From the NCBI GenBank assembly GCA_030998225.1, contig JAPYXD010000459.1:3038001-3102000 (forward strand): a stretch of 64,000 nt of DNA, given 5' to 3'. The first letter of the stretch is position 1. Every line of letters starts with the position of its first letter. The notes beneath the pieces were generated by a model. It worked only from the letters and a program-made list of their open reading frames with translations, was not told where the DNA came from and ran no database searches. Source of the DNA: Diplolepis rosae (Eukaryota; Arthropoda; Insecta; Hymenoptera; Diplolepididae). A program made the position numbers and the translations under genes. Shown one piece after another: positions 10,540-21,915 of the stretch.

Positions 10540-12396
10540 GCACCCGTGCTGGGAAGAGCTTTGGAGTTTTCCTGATTAGCTGTTTGTGATTGGTTATTTG
10601 GTCGTATCTTGCAGTCTCGTACTAAATGACCGGGTTGTTTACAGTAATTGCAAATTATTTCAGTATAATTTGAATTTTGTTGAGTGTTATTATTTTGTAA
10701 AAATCTATTTTCATATGGTTTATTTCGATTTTGAAACTGTCCTGAGTTAAAGTTTTTATACTGTCCTGGATTCAATTGTCTATTAGTATTATTAACATTA
10801 TTGTTATTATTGTGAAAATTTCTAGGAAAATTATTATTATTGTTGTATCTTTGTTGTAAAAAATTATTATTATTGTTCCTATAATTTTTATTTCTATTTT
10901 GTAAAAAATGATTGTTGTTATTATTAAAATTATAATTTTTATTTCTTAAAAAATTGTTATTTGGAAAATTATTGTAATTGTTTTTTGCAAAATTATTATT
11001 ATTATTACTTCTTTGACCATTGAAATTACTATATCCTTCTTGGTTAGGATGCAAAAATTTTTTTTGTTTATTGTTAAGAACTGCATCTTGAGCTTTACTT
11101 AAATAAAAACATTTTTCAGTTGTGTGACCTGGTTTTTTACAAATTAAACAAATAGTTTTATTTTCAAGTGCTACGTTGAATTGGGTGCTTTTATTATTTT
11201 TATTATTATTAGTTGATTCTTCGGTTTTTAAATAATCAGTACTTTTATTTCTTCGCAGTGCAGAACTTGCAGCCAATCTTCGTTCTATGTCTATTGTATC
11301 GTTAATTACTTCCTTAAATGTGTTCTTTTCTTCCACACGAATTTCTAACTCAGGACGCAAACCGCGTATAAAACATTGAATTACATCTCTTTCTAAATTT
11401 TGTTTAAAAGCATTATCTACCTGACCGTCATTATCAAGTCTGTGAGCATCTTCTATTCTATCAGCAATTTCTTTAATTCTAGCAGCATAGGAAAGGACAT
11501 TTTCTCTTTCCCACATAAATGTATTACTTAATTCTCCCTGTAACTGGTACACGCTTTTCGCAGGGGCATATACTCTTTTTAATTTTTCTATCAATTCTTC
11601 TATTGTTGTATAAGTAGAACCAAAAATGCATTTTCTGGCTTCTCTAGTTAATTTACCTCTTAATAGCCTTGCGAGGTTTTCTTGAGCTGCAGGTGTCGGT
11701 AGCATTGCCTTTGCCTCCATGCAACCCTCAATAAAATGTGACAATGGGAGGTTACTTCCGTCGAACAATGGGACCACCTCTAGCGCGTCGCGTAAGGTTA
11801 CCTGCTGGCTGTTGGGTATGACCACGGCCATCTCTTCGTTATTTACTCTTACGGGATTATCCTGATTTATGACTTCTGTATCGCTTTTGTCGTCGTCACT
11901 ATCGTTGTTACTAATTAGAGAGTCGCGTGCCAATGAGGTTTTCAATTTTTCTTTCAAAGTTCTTTTTTCTATTGTTATTACCGTTGAGCTTAGCAAGTTA
12001 GATCCGTCAAAAAAAAGATAACTCGTTCGTTAAAGTTTGATCTTGATTACTAGATCCTGTCACAATGCTCAAATCTGGACAGAAACTTGAATGAAATCCG
12101 CTAGTTTTACTAGAATTTTCACTTGATATGGTTTGATCATTAATTAGAGTCTTGTCGAAACGTGAACCGTCTAACTGAAGAGTGTTATCTAATTCTTGTT
12201 CAGCAGAAAAAGTGTCTGAAATATCCTTGTATTTATTATAATCGACTAAATTTTCTTTGATTTTACCTGATCTTTTTAGTTTCAAGGAATCTATTTGATT
12301 CTGATCGACAATTTTTGCGAGTTGATTGTCTTGTTTTGCTTTACTACGCGTAATAACCTTTTGGGCGGATTCTACAGGGGTATTTGAATTTGACAT
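10524..12396 (-). pseudogene. gypsy gag polyprotein (frame-broken)
   Basis: The ATG at 12394-12396 opens a 129-codon frame ending at 12007. The downstream frame (to the stop 10524-10526) takes over near a run of eight T (minus strand, about 12009-12016), so gag is one protein of about 620 residues with a slip or indel there. The second part holds the capsid-like region (VVPLFDGSNLPLSHF, then the helical MWERENVLSYAARIK) and a very asparagine-rich tract about 110 residues long. Two CCHC zinc knuckles are present (CLICKKPGHTTEKC near 11110-11150 and CNYCKQPGHLVRDC near 10610-10650). It forms the particle and packages element RNA. The upstream part is polar and lysine-rich. Confidence 0.88.
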
Positions 12397-12754
12397 TGAG
12401 TCATTATAAATTTACAGTTTCTTTTTGTTGAGCGTTATCTTAGATTATTTATTGTTAATTATCGATTGTTTATAACAATTAAAAAAAACTACATGTAAAA
12501 TTTTGTTTGTAAATAAAGTGAAATAAGTAAAAATATAATTTTAATTTATAAAAATTCAAAAAAGTTATAATAATAATTTCAAAATATAATTTAATTATTT
12601 TTATTTGTTTATAACAATAATTAATATTTTTACTCTTTTATTAGGAAATAAGATAATAAAAGAAAAATATAATTCTATAAAATATTCAAATAAATAAATA
12701 ATCGCTCAATTTTCGTAAAATTATAATGTTAAATAATACATTTCTTAAAATTAT

Positions 12755-12816
<62 letters not shown>

Positions 12817-13488
12817 TACCAACCACGTGTGTCTTATAAATTATAATGATCTATTTTATTAATTTATTGAATTATAAATTGTTTTTTTAAATAAATAAAA
12901 TTGTTCATAACACGGATCAGATAAGATTCGAGTTATGCACAATTTATTTTTCTCTAGACTGGACAAGTTAGGCTCAAGCTCAGATCCTTGGGCAATCTTT
13001 GCAAATAAAAATATTCTGTTCCTTAACAGAGTTAAAATTAAAGTTATAAACAATACAATCACAAGCACTTCGAACTTTGCCCTACCCAATGATCGTAATC
13101 AATGGTGACCGTTCAACGTACCCAAAAGGGACTTATACTCTCGTGTGCTGTTTTTTTTGTTTGTTTGAACTTAAATCAAAACTTAGTTAACAAATTAGAA
13201 TAATTTTTTAAATAAGATAAGTTACTTAATCACTTAGGTTAGCCTCAAGGTCAGATCCCTGCGTGATTTTTCAAACTTATTTTATTTTATACAATTTATA
13301 TAAATTATAAAATTTCAAAGAAATGATTTGTTTATTAAATCATTAAGGTTAGTCTCAAGGTCAAATCCGTTTGTGATCTAACAAATCTATTTTATTGAAA
13401 TTACAAGATACAAGTTGAAATAATATTTCATAATCATTTATTTATTCACTAGAAATAATCAATGTGTTAATTTTCAATTGACTTGTGT
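12397..13488 (-). promoter_or_regulatory. gypsy 5' untranslated leader with repeated TCAAGGTCA motif
   Basis: A leader of 1.1 kb lies between primer site and gag. A related block of about 25 bp occurs three times, centred near 12978, 13249 and 13359. Two copies contain exact TCAAGGTCA (13245-13253 and 13355-13363) and one contains TCAAGCTCA (12974-12982). TCAAGGTCA is the extended half-site bound by FTZ-F1 and ERR type nuclear receptors; binding here is inference. A pure AT microsatellite lies at about 12761-12811. Confidence 0.5.
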
Positions 13489-13506
13489 TTCCCGGCCGAT
13501 GCACCA
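13489..13506 (-). other. gypsy primer-binding site, tRNA-Gly
   Basis: The plus strand reads TTCCCGGCCGATGCACCA, which is the 3' end of animal tRNA-Gly plus CCA. The minus strand is therefore an 18-nt primer-binding site starting TGGTGCATCGG. Eighteen bases is the usual length copied from a primer tRNA. It lies 14 bp inside the proposed LTR end. Confidence 0.85.
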
Positions 13507-13520
13507 GAAAAAAGGAAGTA

Positions 13521-14387
13521 TGTTACGTCACAAATACGTAAATACTTACTTTGATCGAAGATTCCTCGTTTTAAGTTAGGATCGAATGATCCTCGCTTAG
13601 GGATGAGGATAAGTCAATGAAAGACACAATGATTATGAAAATAATACAAATTGAATTTATTTTACTGGTTAAAATTTCCGGATATACATTCGTTAAGACA
13701 ATTCTTATATAATGTAGGCACAGGCTGGTTGGTACGTAGGTGAGAAAGAGACAAAGAATAAAGATAGAGAGAGAGAGGTTCGGTACCTTTATGATTCGTA
13801 AGTTGTGTTGAGGTTTAATCCACACGGCGGTGAGTTGTAAGTACTGGATCCCCACAGGTGTATTCCAAGTGTGTGAGAGAGACGGAGTTATAGGCCGCAC
13901 AGGTATATTCCGTAAAGGGCGGTGATTCAAATTTACGACACTGTTCGAAGATCTTTACAAGATCTATTCAAGTCTACGATGACTTTTACGACTCCCGAAC
14001 TTGGATTTGAAATTGTACCGGTCGAATTTTATTAATCTCAAACTCAGAGATTTTCGAAGTTAAATTGAAATGCTGCACTGGACTATTGTCGCGAGACCGG
14101 TTATAAATCCGAAGGAAAATTTAAGTGTCGAACTAGACGAAGAATTTACTGACTGCTTTCTCTTGGTGTGGGCCTCTTTTATATTTTTTCATACAAATTG
14201 ACGGTCAGCGAAAATCGTGACGTAGTCATATCTTCTTAGAGGAGAAGGGGCCCTATACTGCTCCCTGCTTCCCCTACTCCCTGCTTCCCCTACTCCCTAT
14301 TCCCCTTTATCGATTTTCTCATAGATTTCTTAACTCAATCCAGCCTGTGTGTATTATATACATTCAAATACGTCGCGGGACGTGACA
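13521..14387 (-). repeat. gypsy 5' LTR
   Basis: The ends form an inverted TGTYACGTC pair: plus-strand TGTTACGTC at 13521 and GACGTGACA ending at 14387. On the element strand a TATA box TATAAAAG lies at 14176-14183. An initiator-like CAGTCAG follows about 30 bp later (14149-14155). A 17-bp C-rich unit is repeated about 2.8 times at 14262-14310, upstream of the TATA box in U3. The LTR provides promoter and polyadenylation signals. Its partner LTR is not in the window, so the boundary rests on termini and primer-site position only. Confidence 0.75.
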
Positions 14388-14744
14388 GTTCCATAATAAT
14401 ATAATAATAGACAATTTTTATTTTTTCAATTAATTTATTAATTGAATTTTTTATTAGATCATTAATAATTGATTGAATTAATTATATATATTAATTCAAT
14501 CCATTAATTAATACTTATACTTTATTAAAGCAACTATATTAGATCAAATGATAAGGTCTTGTTACTCATAATGCAATGCATAATATTTTGTATTATCAAC
14601 ATAAAATAAGGCAATTAATAAAGAAAAGCAATAAATAAATATATTGCTAATATTTCTATTATTATCGATATTGGTAAAGAAATATTAATGAAGAAATAAT
14701 TTTACTCTAATTATTCGTGATATAAGGATCCTATATGCAAGACA
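14388..14744. other. AT-rich spacer
   Basis: About 360 bp of A/T with ATTAAT-rich stretches. No gene or structured repeat was seen. Confidence 0.5.
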
Positions 14745-15465
14745 CAGGCCTCACAGTCCCTTTGGGATAAAAAATAGGGTGTATAGGGACCTTTTTTCTT
14801 GCCCATAGGGACCTTTTTTACGCTCATAGGGTACATTTTTTGACAAAAATTAGGTATGAAAGAATGTTATTGAAACGAATAAACTCTTAATAAAAGGTAA
14901 ATAAATACGTAATACTTTTTATTTTAGTAAGTAATAAATATATTCAAATTAATTAGTTCAGTTTGAAAGAGCAGTCGACCGGCAATCGAAAGACTTGGGC
15001 TCGAATCCCAGCGCAGTGGAAAGCGTCTTTATTTCCAGAGAAAGATTTTCAAATTCAATAAAAATATTCATATTTTTGTACACAACTGTACTTCACAAAT
15101 TTCGGACGTGAGTATTAAATAGGAAATTACCTACATATCTATAGACTTCTTTTTAAATTCTTAGGTCTTTTAAATTCCGAATGATGTTTATATCATTATT
15201 GCGATGGTTTTACCTATTACACCTAACATTAACATGTCGTTCGTCGCTAATGTTATTGGCTGAGGCAATGACAGTTGCAAAATAGTGAGCTCATTAGAAG
15301 AATGCAACGTTTGTATACCTCGATTTTATACAAATTTTAAAAAATGCACACTAATGGCTGAAAATAAGGTACCTTAGGGACCAAATCGTGAAAAAAGGGG
15401 ACTTTAGGGACCTCAACTGAATATAGAGGACAATAGGGGATATAGGGACCGGTCTGTGAGGCCTG
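14745..15465. mobile_element. MITE with CAGGCCTCACAG inverted ends
   Basis: The left end CAGGCCTCACAG and right end CTGTGAGGCCTG are exact inverses. AAGACA abuts both sides (14739-14744 and 15466-15471) as a short target duplication. Subterminal repeats of TAGGGACC-type words occur on both sides. No coding sequence. The CAGG ends resemble hAT non-autonomous elements, but the duplication is 6 bp, not 8. A SINE head (14953-15060) is nested inside. Confidence 0.75.
14953..15060 (+). repeat. tRNA-derived SINE, head intact
   Basis: An A-box-like TTAGTTCAGTTTGAAAGAGC is followed by an anticodon-arm-like segment and the B box GGGCTCGAATCCCAGC, then a conserved tail AAAGCGTC...AAAGATTTTCAAATTC. Four other partial copies in the window share the B box and tail (25222, 45357, 53692, 58604). 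It would be transcribed by RNA polymerase III in a live copy. Confidence 0.7.
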
Positions 15466-16304
15466 AAGACAATTTATTTCTTGTACTTTTGCGATTAATT
15501 TTCTAGATTGTTATAACAATTTTATGTTTCAAATTCTGATTAGTATTTAAAAATGTTATTTTAATAAAATTGATAATCTTAGTTCTTCAAAAATCATAAA
15601 ACTTTAATTGTTTATCAATTTTCTCCATATAAAACAATACTTTTATATGAGAGGACGGAGGTGGCGCCGCTAACGGATTAGTTCCAAGTGGAATCACTAT
15701 GAGACGACTTCTTTAACATTGAAAAAGGCCTTCGTCGGACAGGGATGGTTATGTAGAGATAGGTAGGTTACAGGGTTCGAATCTAAAATCGACTATGAAA
15801 TTCTTAATTCAAGCCTGCAACTACAAAGTAATGTTTCATTGTGTACTTAAATATGTGAAAACATTAACAAGGTATTATTATAATAATATATTTGTCGCGT
15901 TTCTACTGATATCCCTCCCCACCATTCAGTACTAAAAACCCCCCTCTTCCTTTCTTTTGTTTTGCACGCGATAGAAAACTTAAATATAAAGAATTTCAAG
16001 TTTAAAACATTTAAACAGTTAGTAGAACATATATTCCATTTATTCAAACCAAAATATTAAATTTGCCACTTGAAAAACACTATATTAATTTCTGATAAAC
16101 AAACCCTGTTTCCCTCATTTTGAAACGATATTATACCAAAATACAATTCATTTTTATGATTTACTGTTACGAAGTCTCTCAGTGTATGGTATGAAATAAG
16201 ATATTGCCAAATATTATAATAATTAAAAACTGTTTAAAAACTTTTAAAATACGAAACATATTTTACATGACTATTTCATTTTATCAGTATGTAAATTGAC
16301 CAAA
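15466..16304. other. unassigned intergenic sequence
   Basis: AT-rich. A short GC-richer piece at about 15648-15790 ends with GGTTCGAATCT, a B-box-like word, and may be another SINE remnant. No gene seen. Confidence 0.4.
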
Positions 16305-16457
16305 ATATCGAAATTTACTTTTGAAAAATGTTACGTATTTATAAAACTTTTAAAAGTATCTTATTCGGATAAAATTTTTTTTAATGTTTCCTTACATCAG
16401 AGAAATCTTACTGTGTAATTCCATGTGTAAATTAAGATATCATTTATGCATTGTTCT
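16305..16457 (+). repeat. direct repeat, left copy (pairs with 17459-17613)
   Basis: About 150 bp that recurs 1.15 kb downstream at roughly 85 percent identity by eye, including TCCATGTGTAAATTAAGATA in both. Confidence 0.75.
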
Positions 16458-16505
16458 TATGAAACATTAAATATAATTTATTTGTTCTTTTGAATGATAA
16501 TAAAT

Positions 16506-16770
16506 TTTTTTTACACATACTCGAGATTCCCTCCTACGAGAAGCTCGAGCTTCGGAGTTTTCTCTGGCACAAGCGCGAGGGAACCCCTCCATGTCCTACT
16601 TGTTGTTATGCGCGCTACTGTTTCAAGTTTCAAATTCGAACGAGTTTTGTCCTATATTATTTGGGGAAGAGGGGTCGATCAGCTGTTCGTTTCAGGGAAA
16701 GGTGACGCACTCGTATAAAGGAACGCTCGTTGGAGGGAATCTCCTTGGGGGAAATCTTGAGTGTATATAT
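16506..16770. mobile_element. small MITE with imperfect inverted ends
   Basis: The left part ACTCGAGATTCCCTCC is matched by GGAGGGAATCTCC...CTTGAGTGT on the right. The interior is GC-richer than the surroundings and produces overlapping short open frames that I regard as chance. No target duplication found. Confidence 0.45.
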
Positions 16771-16829
16771 TTAAATTACGATATAAGACTTCTTTGTGAG
16801 GATGCAAATTTGAACAATATTGAGTTGGA

Positions 16830-17150
16830 ATAAAATACTTCCAGAAAGATTTTAGAATACTTAGCTTTCTTAACATGACAATTTTGATTTTGAAGTGTGA
16901 ATAGAAGGTTTGATTATTCAAGAATGAAAAAGATCATATCTAATTTTGCATACGAAATTACAACTCAAGATTTGAAAAATATTCCTCTGTAATAAAATAT
17001 TTTTAGAAAGGCTATCAGAATACTCAATAATAATTACATCACAATTTCAATATATAAGTGAAAATAAAAGATTTGATTATTTTTATAAATGATTAAATTA
17101 TATCTCATTTTGCATATACGAAATTACATCTTGAGGTTTACTTAGAATAA
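16830..17150 (+). repeat. two units of a dispersed ~150-bp satellite-like family
   Basis: Two diverged tandem units share AATAAAATA-TTT, GAATACT, AAAAGGTTTGATTATTC, TTTGCATA-CGAAATTACA in the same order. Further diverged units are at about 23690-23870, 54840-54970 and 58880-59095. Confidence 0.6.
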
Positions 17151-17458
17151 AGCAAAAATTCCGATGGTAGTGTATATATTCAAATTGACTTGTAAATCAA
17201 GTTACGTATTTCAAGAAATGTTATTCAAAGTATTTTACTATATGGTAAAGGTTTCTTGAATTAGCTCTTCATAAGAAAAAAATGCTAAAAGCTGTAAATT
17301 CGTATGCGAATTCTGATATCATTCATTAATGTTTTAAAATAATGAAACTTTTTATTTACATTGATTTATTTCATGACAAAAAAATCTTAAGTTGTAATTC
17401 CATCTGGAAATTGAAATATAACTTTTGTTTTTTCATGTATTCAAACCTTTTATTCGCT

Positions 17459-17613
17459 TTTCCATATCGAAATTTACTTGTGAAAAATGTTATGTATTTC
17501 AAAAACGTTTAAAAGTATTTTATTAGGATAAAATGTTTTTCAATGTTTCCTTATATCAGAGAAATCCTACTGTGTCATTCCATGTGTAAATTAAGATATC
17601 ATCTATGTATTGT
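17459..17613 (+). repeat. direct repeat, right copy (pairs with 16305-16457)
   Basis: See the left copy. The stretch between the two copies contains the MITE at 16506 and satellite-like units, so the pair could be remnants of one element's repeats or a segmental duplication. Confidence 0.75.
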
Positions 17614-18352
17614 GCAAATATTCAAACCCTTTATTTTTTATTCTTGGATCTCATATTTAATCATATCTTTATCTCCACATCTCCTTTATTCTCCACATAA
17701 TTTTTTATTTAAATTGACTTTTAATTTAACTGAAAAATGATTCTTTAAGTGTTAAAATCATTCTACAATTTTACAAAATCTTTCAGAAATTTATTTTGCG
17801 TTAATCTTTTTCAAAATATGTAGAAAAAAAGTGTAATTTTTGAAATGAAGTGTTTTGTAATATTGAATTTGGCGTCTTTTTCGCGACACTTTTGCACGGA
17901 GTTGAAAGAAACATATTTCTTAAGGTGGCTTCGGCGTTTTTGACAAAAATTACAGATTGCCCTGAAACTTAGAGATTATCTTAATAAAATATGCTAGATT
18001 CAATTAGAAAAAAGAAATACCATGGTTGACGATGCCATTGCCGAAAAAATCGCTACCGAAAAAATGTCAGTTTAACACGTAGTCTTATGGGATTCCTCAT
18101 CAAAATCAGCGAAACTCCGGAACAAAATCACAAGTCCCCATAAATTAAATATATAATAGTACTTTCGATTTCGAGGAATCTATTAGTATTATAAAAACAA
18201 AGGGTTGAAGACTTCAATCAAGAGAAAATTGCGAGAAAAGTACAGAGTATAAAAAATCGCCTCGAGGTGAAACTAATAAATTTTTACTATCGCTTATTTC
18301 AGGGGAAATTTCCGCGATTTCTTACCCTTCTACTCAGATGTAACAGGAGTGT
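17614..18352. other. unassigned sequence with a transposon-end remnant
   Basis: No intact gene. On the minus strand 17863-17905 reads as the short coding-like segment (QKCREKDAKF) that also occurs in the inverted repeats of the 23-32 kb transposon, so this may be a relic of a related element. Confidence 0.4.
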
Positions 18353-18419
18353 TAGTTTAAGTTTGCCGGTTTTTTCAATAAAGAAAACACTTAATTCTTA
18401 AGGGAATCTCAAAACTCTT

Positions 18420-19457
18420 TTATTCAAAGCATTGCCCATTGGATTCTACACATTTTGCCCATCTTTCAGGCAAATCATGGATACCCTTCCAAAAAAACTT
18501 TTTCTGTTTCAAGGCAAACCATTCGACGAGCCATTTTTCGACTTCTTCAAAATTGGCGAAGCGCTGCTCTGCGAGTGAGTGTCCCATCGATGCGAAAAGC
18601 TGATATTCGGACGGGACGAGGTCTGGAGAGTACGGCGGGTGCGATAATATTTCTCAATTCAATGCTTTTAATGTGTTCTTCACCACTTTAGCGGTATGAG
18701 ACGGTGCGTTGTCATGTTGTACGATACCTTTGCCATGTCTTGGGGACCATTCCGGCCGTTTTTCGATTAACGCATGATTCAAATTGATAATTTGTTGTCG
18801 GTAGCGATCCGTATTCACCGTCTCACCAGGTTTTAATAACTCGAAGTACACCACACCACACTGGTCCCACCAAACACAGAGCATTGTCTTACGGCTAAAG
18901 CGATTTGGCCTTGGAGTCGATAGGCCGACCTCACCAGGTGAAAGCCATGATTTTTTTCGCTTCGGGTTCTCGAAATAAATCCATTTTTCGTCCCCCGTGA
19001 CAATTCGATACAGAAAAAATTTCTTTTCGAACCGTTGAAGTAGCATTTCACAAATGGTTTTTCGATTTTTCATTTGTCTATCGTTCAGTTGGCGTGGTAC
19101 CCATTTTCCATACTTTTGGATTTTTCCCATGGCTTTTAAACGTTGACAAATTGCACCTCGGGTCACATTTAGTGTTTGTGCCAAGTGTTGTTGCGATTGG
19201 GTTGGGTCTTCATCCAATAACGCCTGCAATTCCTCGTCTTCGAACTTTTTCGCTGCACCAGGATGTTCATTGTCTGTTAAATCGAAATCTCCACTTTTAA
19301 ATTGACGAAACCATGTCTCACATGTTCTAATCACTGGAGCATGTTCACCATAAGTTTCTACCAGCAATCGATGAGCTTCAACTGCTTTTTTCTTTTCATG
19401 AAATAAGAAAAGCAACGAATGCTGCAAATGCGATTTACTTGGAACGAAACTTGACAT
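18420..19457 (-). pseudogene. mariner transposase, one nonsense codon
   Basis: The frame from ATG 19455-19457 (MSSFVPSK) to TAA 18420-18422 is 345 codons, the full length of a mariner transposase, with no frameshift. The N-terminal helix-turn-helix pair is present, then the catalytic blocks VTGDEKWIYF (first Asp) and QHDNAPSHT (second Asp). The third acidic position lies in the motif that normally reads PSDYHLF. Here it is PSEYQLF, so the usual DD34D triad is DD34E. A TGA at 18654-18656 occupies a position where the family has tryptophan. It would cut and paste the element at TA. This copy is inactive because of the stop. The ends of the element were not pinned down; it probably spans about 18.35-19.56 kb. 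Confidence 0.93.
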
Positions 19458-19560
19458 ATTCACTGAGGTAAACAACTATGATGCTATTATTTTGACAGAA
19501 TGTAATTGTGTATTTTTGAAGGTTATTGTCCACAGAAAAATATGACATAGATGCCAAATC

Positions 19561-20402
19561 ATAGAAATGTATGCATATCTCTAGCGACATCTATGAGTAA
19601 AACCGGAAAATTTCAACTAACATCCCTGGTAGATCAATTTATTAATGAAAAGGTTACAAAAAGGAGTATTTTATCTATTGCACACAGAATTTTTGATCCG
19701 CTAGGATTTGCATGCCCGGTAGTATTATGTCCGCGAATATTATTGCAAGAAACTTGGTCTTTGAAATTATCATGGGACGAAGAAGTTAACGAAGCAGTTA
19801 AAATTAAATTTCAAAATTGGCTGCTCACTTTACAAGATTTAATTAAATTAAAAATTCCGCGATGTTTTTTAGGAAATATCTCAAAGGATGATGAGATTAG
19901 TATTCATATGTTTGGTGACGATAGTGAATCGGCATACGCGGCCGTTTTATTTATTCGTACAGCGAACACTTCGGGTGTAAAGGTGCATTTTATGCAAGCT
20001 AAAACGCAAGTCGCGCCCGTGGATACAGAGAGAATCTAATTGGGCCACTTTTGTATGGAATAGGGTTAAAGAGATACGAGAATTGTCAAGCCCAGAGCAA
20101 TGGAGACATGTTTCCGGGCACTTAAATCCGGCCGATTTACCGTCGCGGGGGTGTACGGACGACCAATTGATAGTTTACAAATGGTGGGAAGGTCCGGAAT
20201 GGTTGCGTATGAGTGCAGACAATTGGTCAAGTAACACATTAGCGTTTAGCGAAGAAAAGTTGAATTAAAAGGTACGATTTTGTTGGCATCAGCAAAAATA
20301 AATTCTGAAAAAGACAAATCATGGTATTCTGGAAAATTTTCAAAATAAAATAGCGTTATACGAGTTTTAGAATGGATTAACCGATTTATTCATAATTTAA
20401 CC
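19561..20402 (+). pseudogene. BEL/Pao retrotransposon pol fragment
   Basis: This resembles the Pao-type RT/RNase H segment: VTKRSILSIAHRIFDPLGF, LSWDEEVNEAVKIKFQNW, IHMFGDDSESAYAAVLF, QAKTQVAPV. A jump of about a hundred residues follows, to WRHVSGHLNPADLPSRGC and KWWEGPEWL. An internal deletion near 20030-20045 joins the two parts, and a further in-frame stop at 20347-20349 precedes VLEWINRFIHN. The upstream part of pol is missing where the mariner lies. This is the central part of the polyprotein that copies the element; it is clearly non-functional. Confidence 0.85.
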
Positions 20403-20594
20403 TTCCGTCTGACATCCGGTTCCATCCAGATCTTTTTTTTTTCAATCGTTAATTAAATATATTTCTAATTCAGCTGGCGACTCGTGCCCTCAGGTAGCTT
20501 CCTGAAATTTTATTGGCTTTCGATGCATAACAAAATCATAACGAAAAAGTCCTTAGAAAAGGATGTTATAAGGACAATTAAAAAAGTACATTCA

Positions 20595-21459
20595 CATTCA
20601 CATTGATTCTTTGGTGCATACCATTTTGAATTCGAAAATTTATCTTGAAAATTTGTTCTTGCGGGGTTTGATGGTCTGTGAATAAGAATTTACAGTCAGA
20701 AAATTAACATTTCCATTTCTAAGATGGCGGATTCAAAATAGCGGATCGAAATTTACGAAATTAAACGATTTGGCTCTCTAAAAACTCTTTATTCAAAATT
20801 ATTATAAGAGGATTTATTAGGTCGCTGATTTTAAATATTATTTTATTTCTAAAAATTCTAAGTAGATGATCTAATATAGCTGATGAAAAATCTCAAATTA
20901 GTTCTTTTCCATGAGAATGTGTACGCGAAGCTTTTTTTAGGTCGCTTATTACAAAATCGGAATCGACCTCTACAGATTTTACCAGAAAAATCAAAATGGT
21001 AGACCGGAATCAAGAAATTTATACTATTTATCACTATTTAGTTAATTTTTATTCTTTATTTTAAATTCATCACCTTGAGCAAAAAATTCTTTTTTTATAC
21101 ATAAAATACTTGGCGACCGTAAAACCCCCGAATGCAGGATTTCAGATACCAATACTGTGTTCTCTGTCGATTTCGATCCTCGACACTGAATCTTCCATCT
21201 TGGAAATGGAAATGTCAATCCTGCGACCTCATTTTCGTAATCAGCAACTCCGAAACCCCCGAGTAAGAGTTTTTTGAGAGCAAAATCGTTTAATTTCGTA
21301 AATTTCGATCCGCCATTTTGAATCCGCCATCTTAGAAATGGAAATGTCAATTTTCTGACTGTAAATTCTTATTCACAGACCATCAAACCCCGCAAGCACA
21401 AATTTTCAAGATAAATTTTCGAATGCAAAATGGTATGCACCAAAGAATCAATGTGAATG
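20595..21459. mobile_element. foldback MITE inserted in the BEL remnant
   Basis: The left arm 20595-20790 and right arm 21258-21459 are inverted copies of about 195 bp (CATTCACATTGATTCTTTGG and its complement at the ends). Inside the right half the block with AAATGGAAATGTCAAT is repeated again (about 21190-21240), giving an asymmetric loop. No coding sequence. No target duplication could be fixed. Confidence 0.8.
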
Positions 21460-21915
21460 CTCATAAGGTTGTTCGGATAAATGTCGAAACTTGATATGGT
21501 CGTATCTTTGTGAAAAAAAATTGCTCGTGACTGTTTAATAGCTCACTTTGAAGGGAAAGAGTAGTGCTAAATGATGACATTTGAGAAAAAACCAAACAAT
21601 TTTCTTGCGCCCTGTACATAACCTCAAAAGTAGCAAAAAACCCCATTTTTCGAGCACATAACCTCAAATATCTCAAAATCCTGACGTGATAGGCTGATTC
21701 TGATTCCGGATTCGGATACTACGTCAACAATTACTCCGGAAACGACCCATAGCTTTTCAACAACAAATACAAACCCATTATTTGCAGACCTGTGTTATAA
21801 AAGTTATATGCAAAGTGTGAATTTCTATTCTGTTTATTTTTTTATTATTTTTTCATAATATCGTCTATTTTAATTTAGATGAAGAGAACAATCTTCATCT
21901 AAATGGTGGGAGGAT
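21460..21915 (+). other. BEL/Pao 3' region with polypurine tract
   Basis: The end of this stretch carries a plus-strand purine tract AATGGTGGGAGGA directly before the LTR-like TGTTAAATTATGC, the usual arrangement at the 3' end of BEL elements. The rest is degenerate and unassigned. Confidence 0.5.

Larger units (their letters stand above)
556..14387 (-). mobile_element. Ty3/gypsy LTR retrotransposon, decayed, 3' LTR not in window
   Basis: Reading on the minus strand from high to low coordinates the order is LTR, tRNA-Gly primer site, 1.1-kb leader, gag with two CCHC knuckles, then pol as protease, RT, RNase H, a long linker and integrase. RT before integrase is the Ty3/gypsy order. The element is dead: pol has in-frame stops at 9463-9465, 8812-8814 and 7303-7305, gag has a frame break near 12008, and a Penelope-like element occupies about 1231-6718. 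The integrase zinc finger and first part of the catalytic core, normally between the linker and the part preserved at 556-1230, are absent on both sides of that insertion, so target sequence was deleted as well. No env-like reading frame was seen. Confidence 0.9.

Noticed and set aside
13571..13930. 119-codon frame on the minus strand
   Set aside because: Lies inside the LTR and has no similarity I recognise.
14953..15060. Possible functional tRNA gene
   Set aside because: The A and B boxes are there but the cloverleaf does not close, and the same piece recurs with a common tail at four other places, so it is a SINE.
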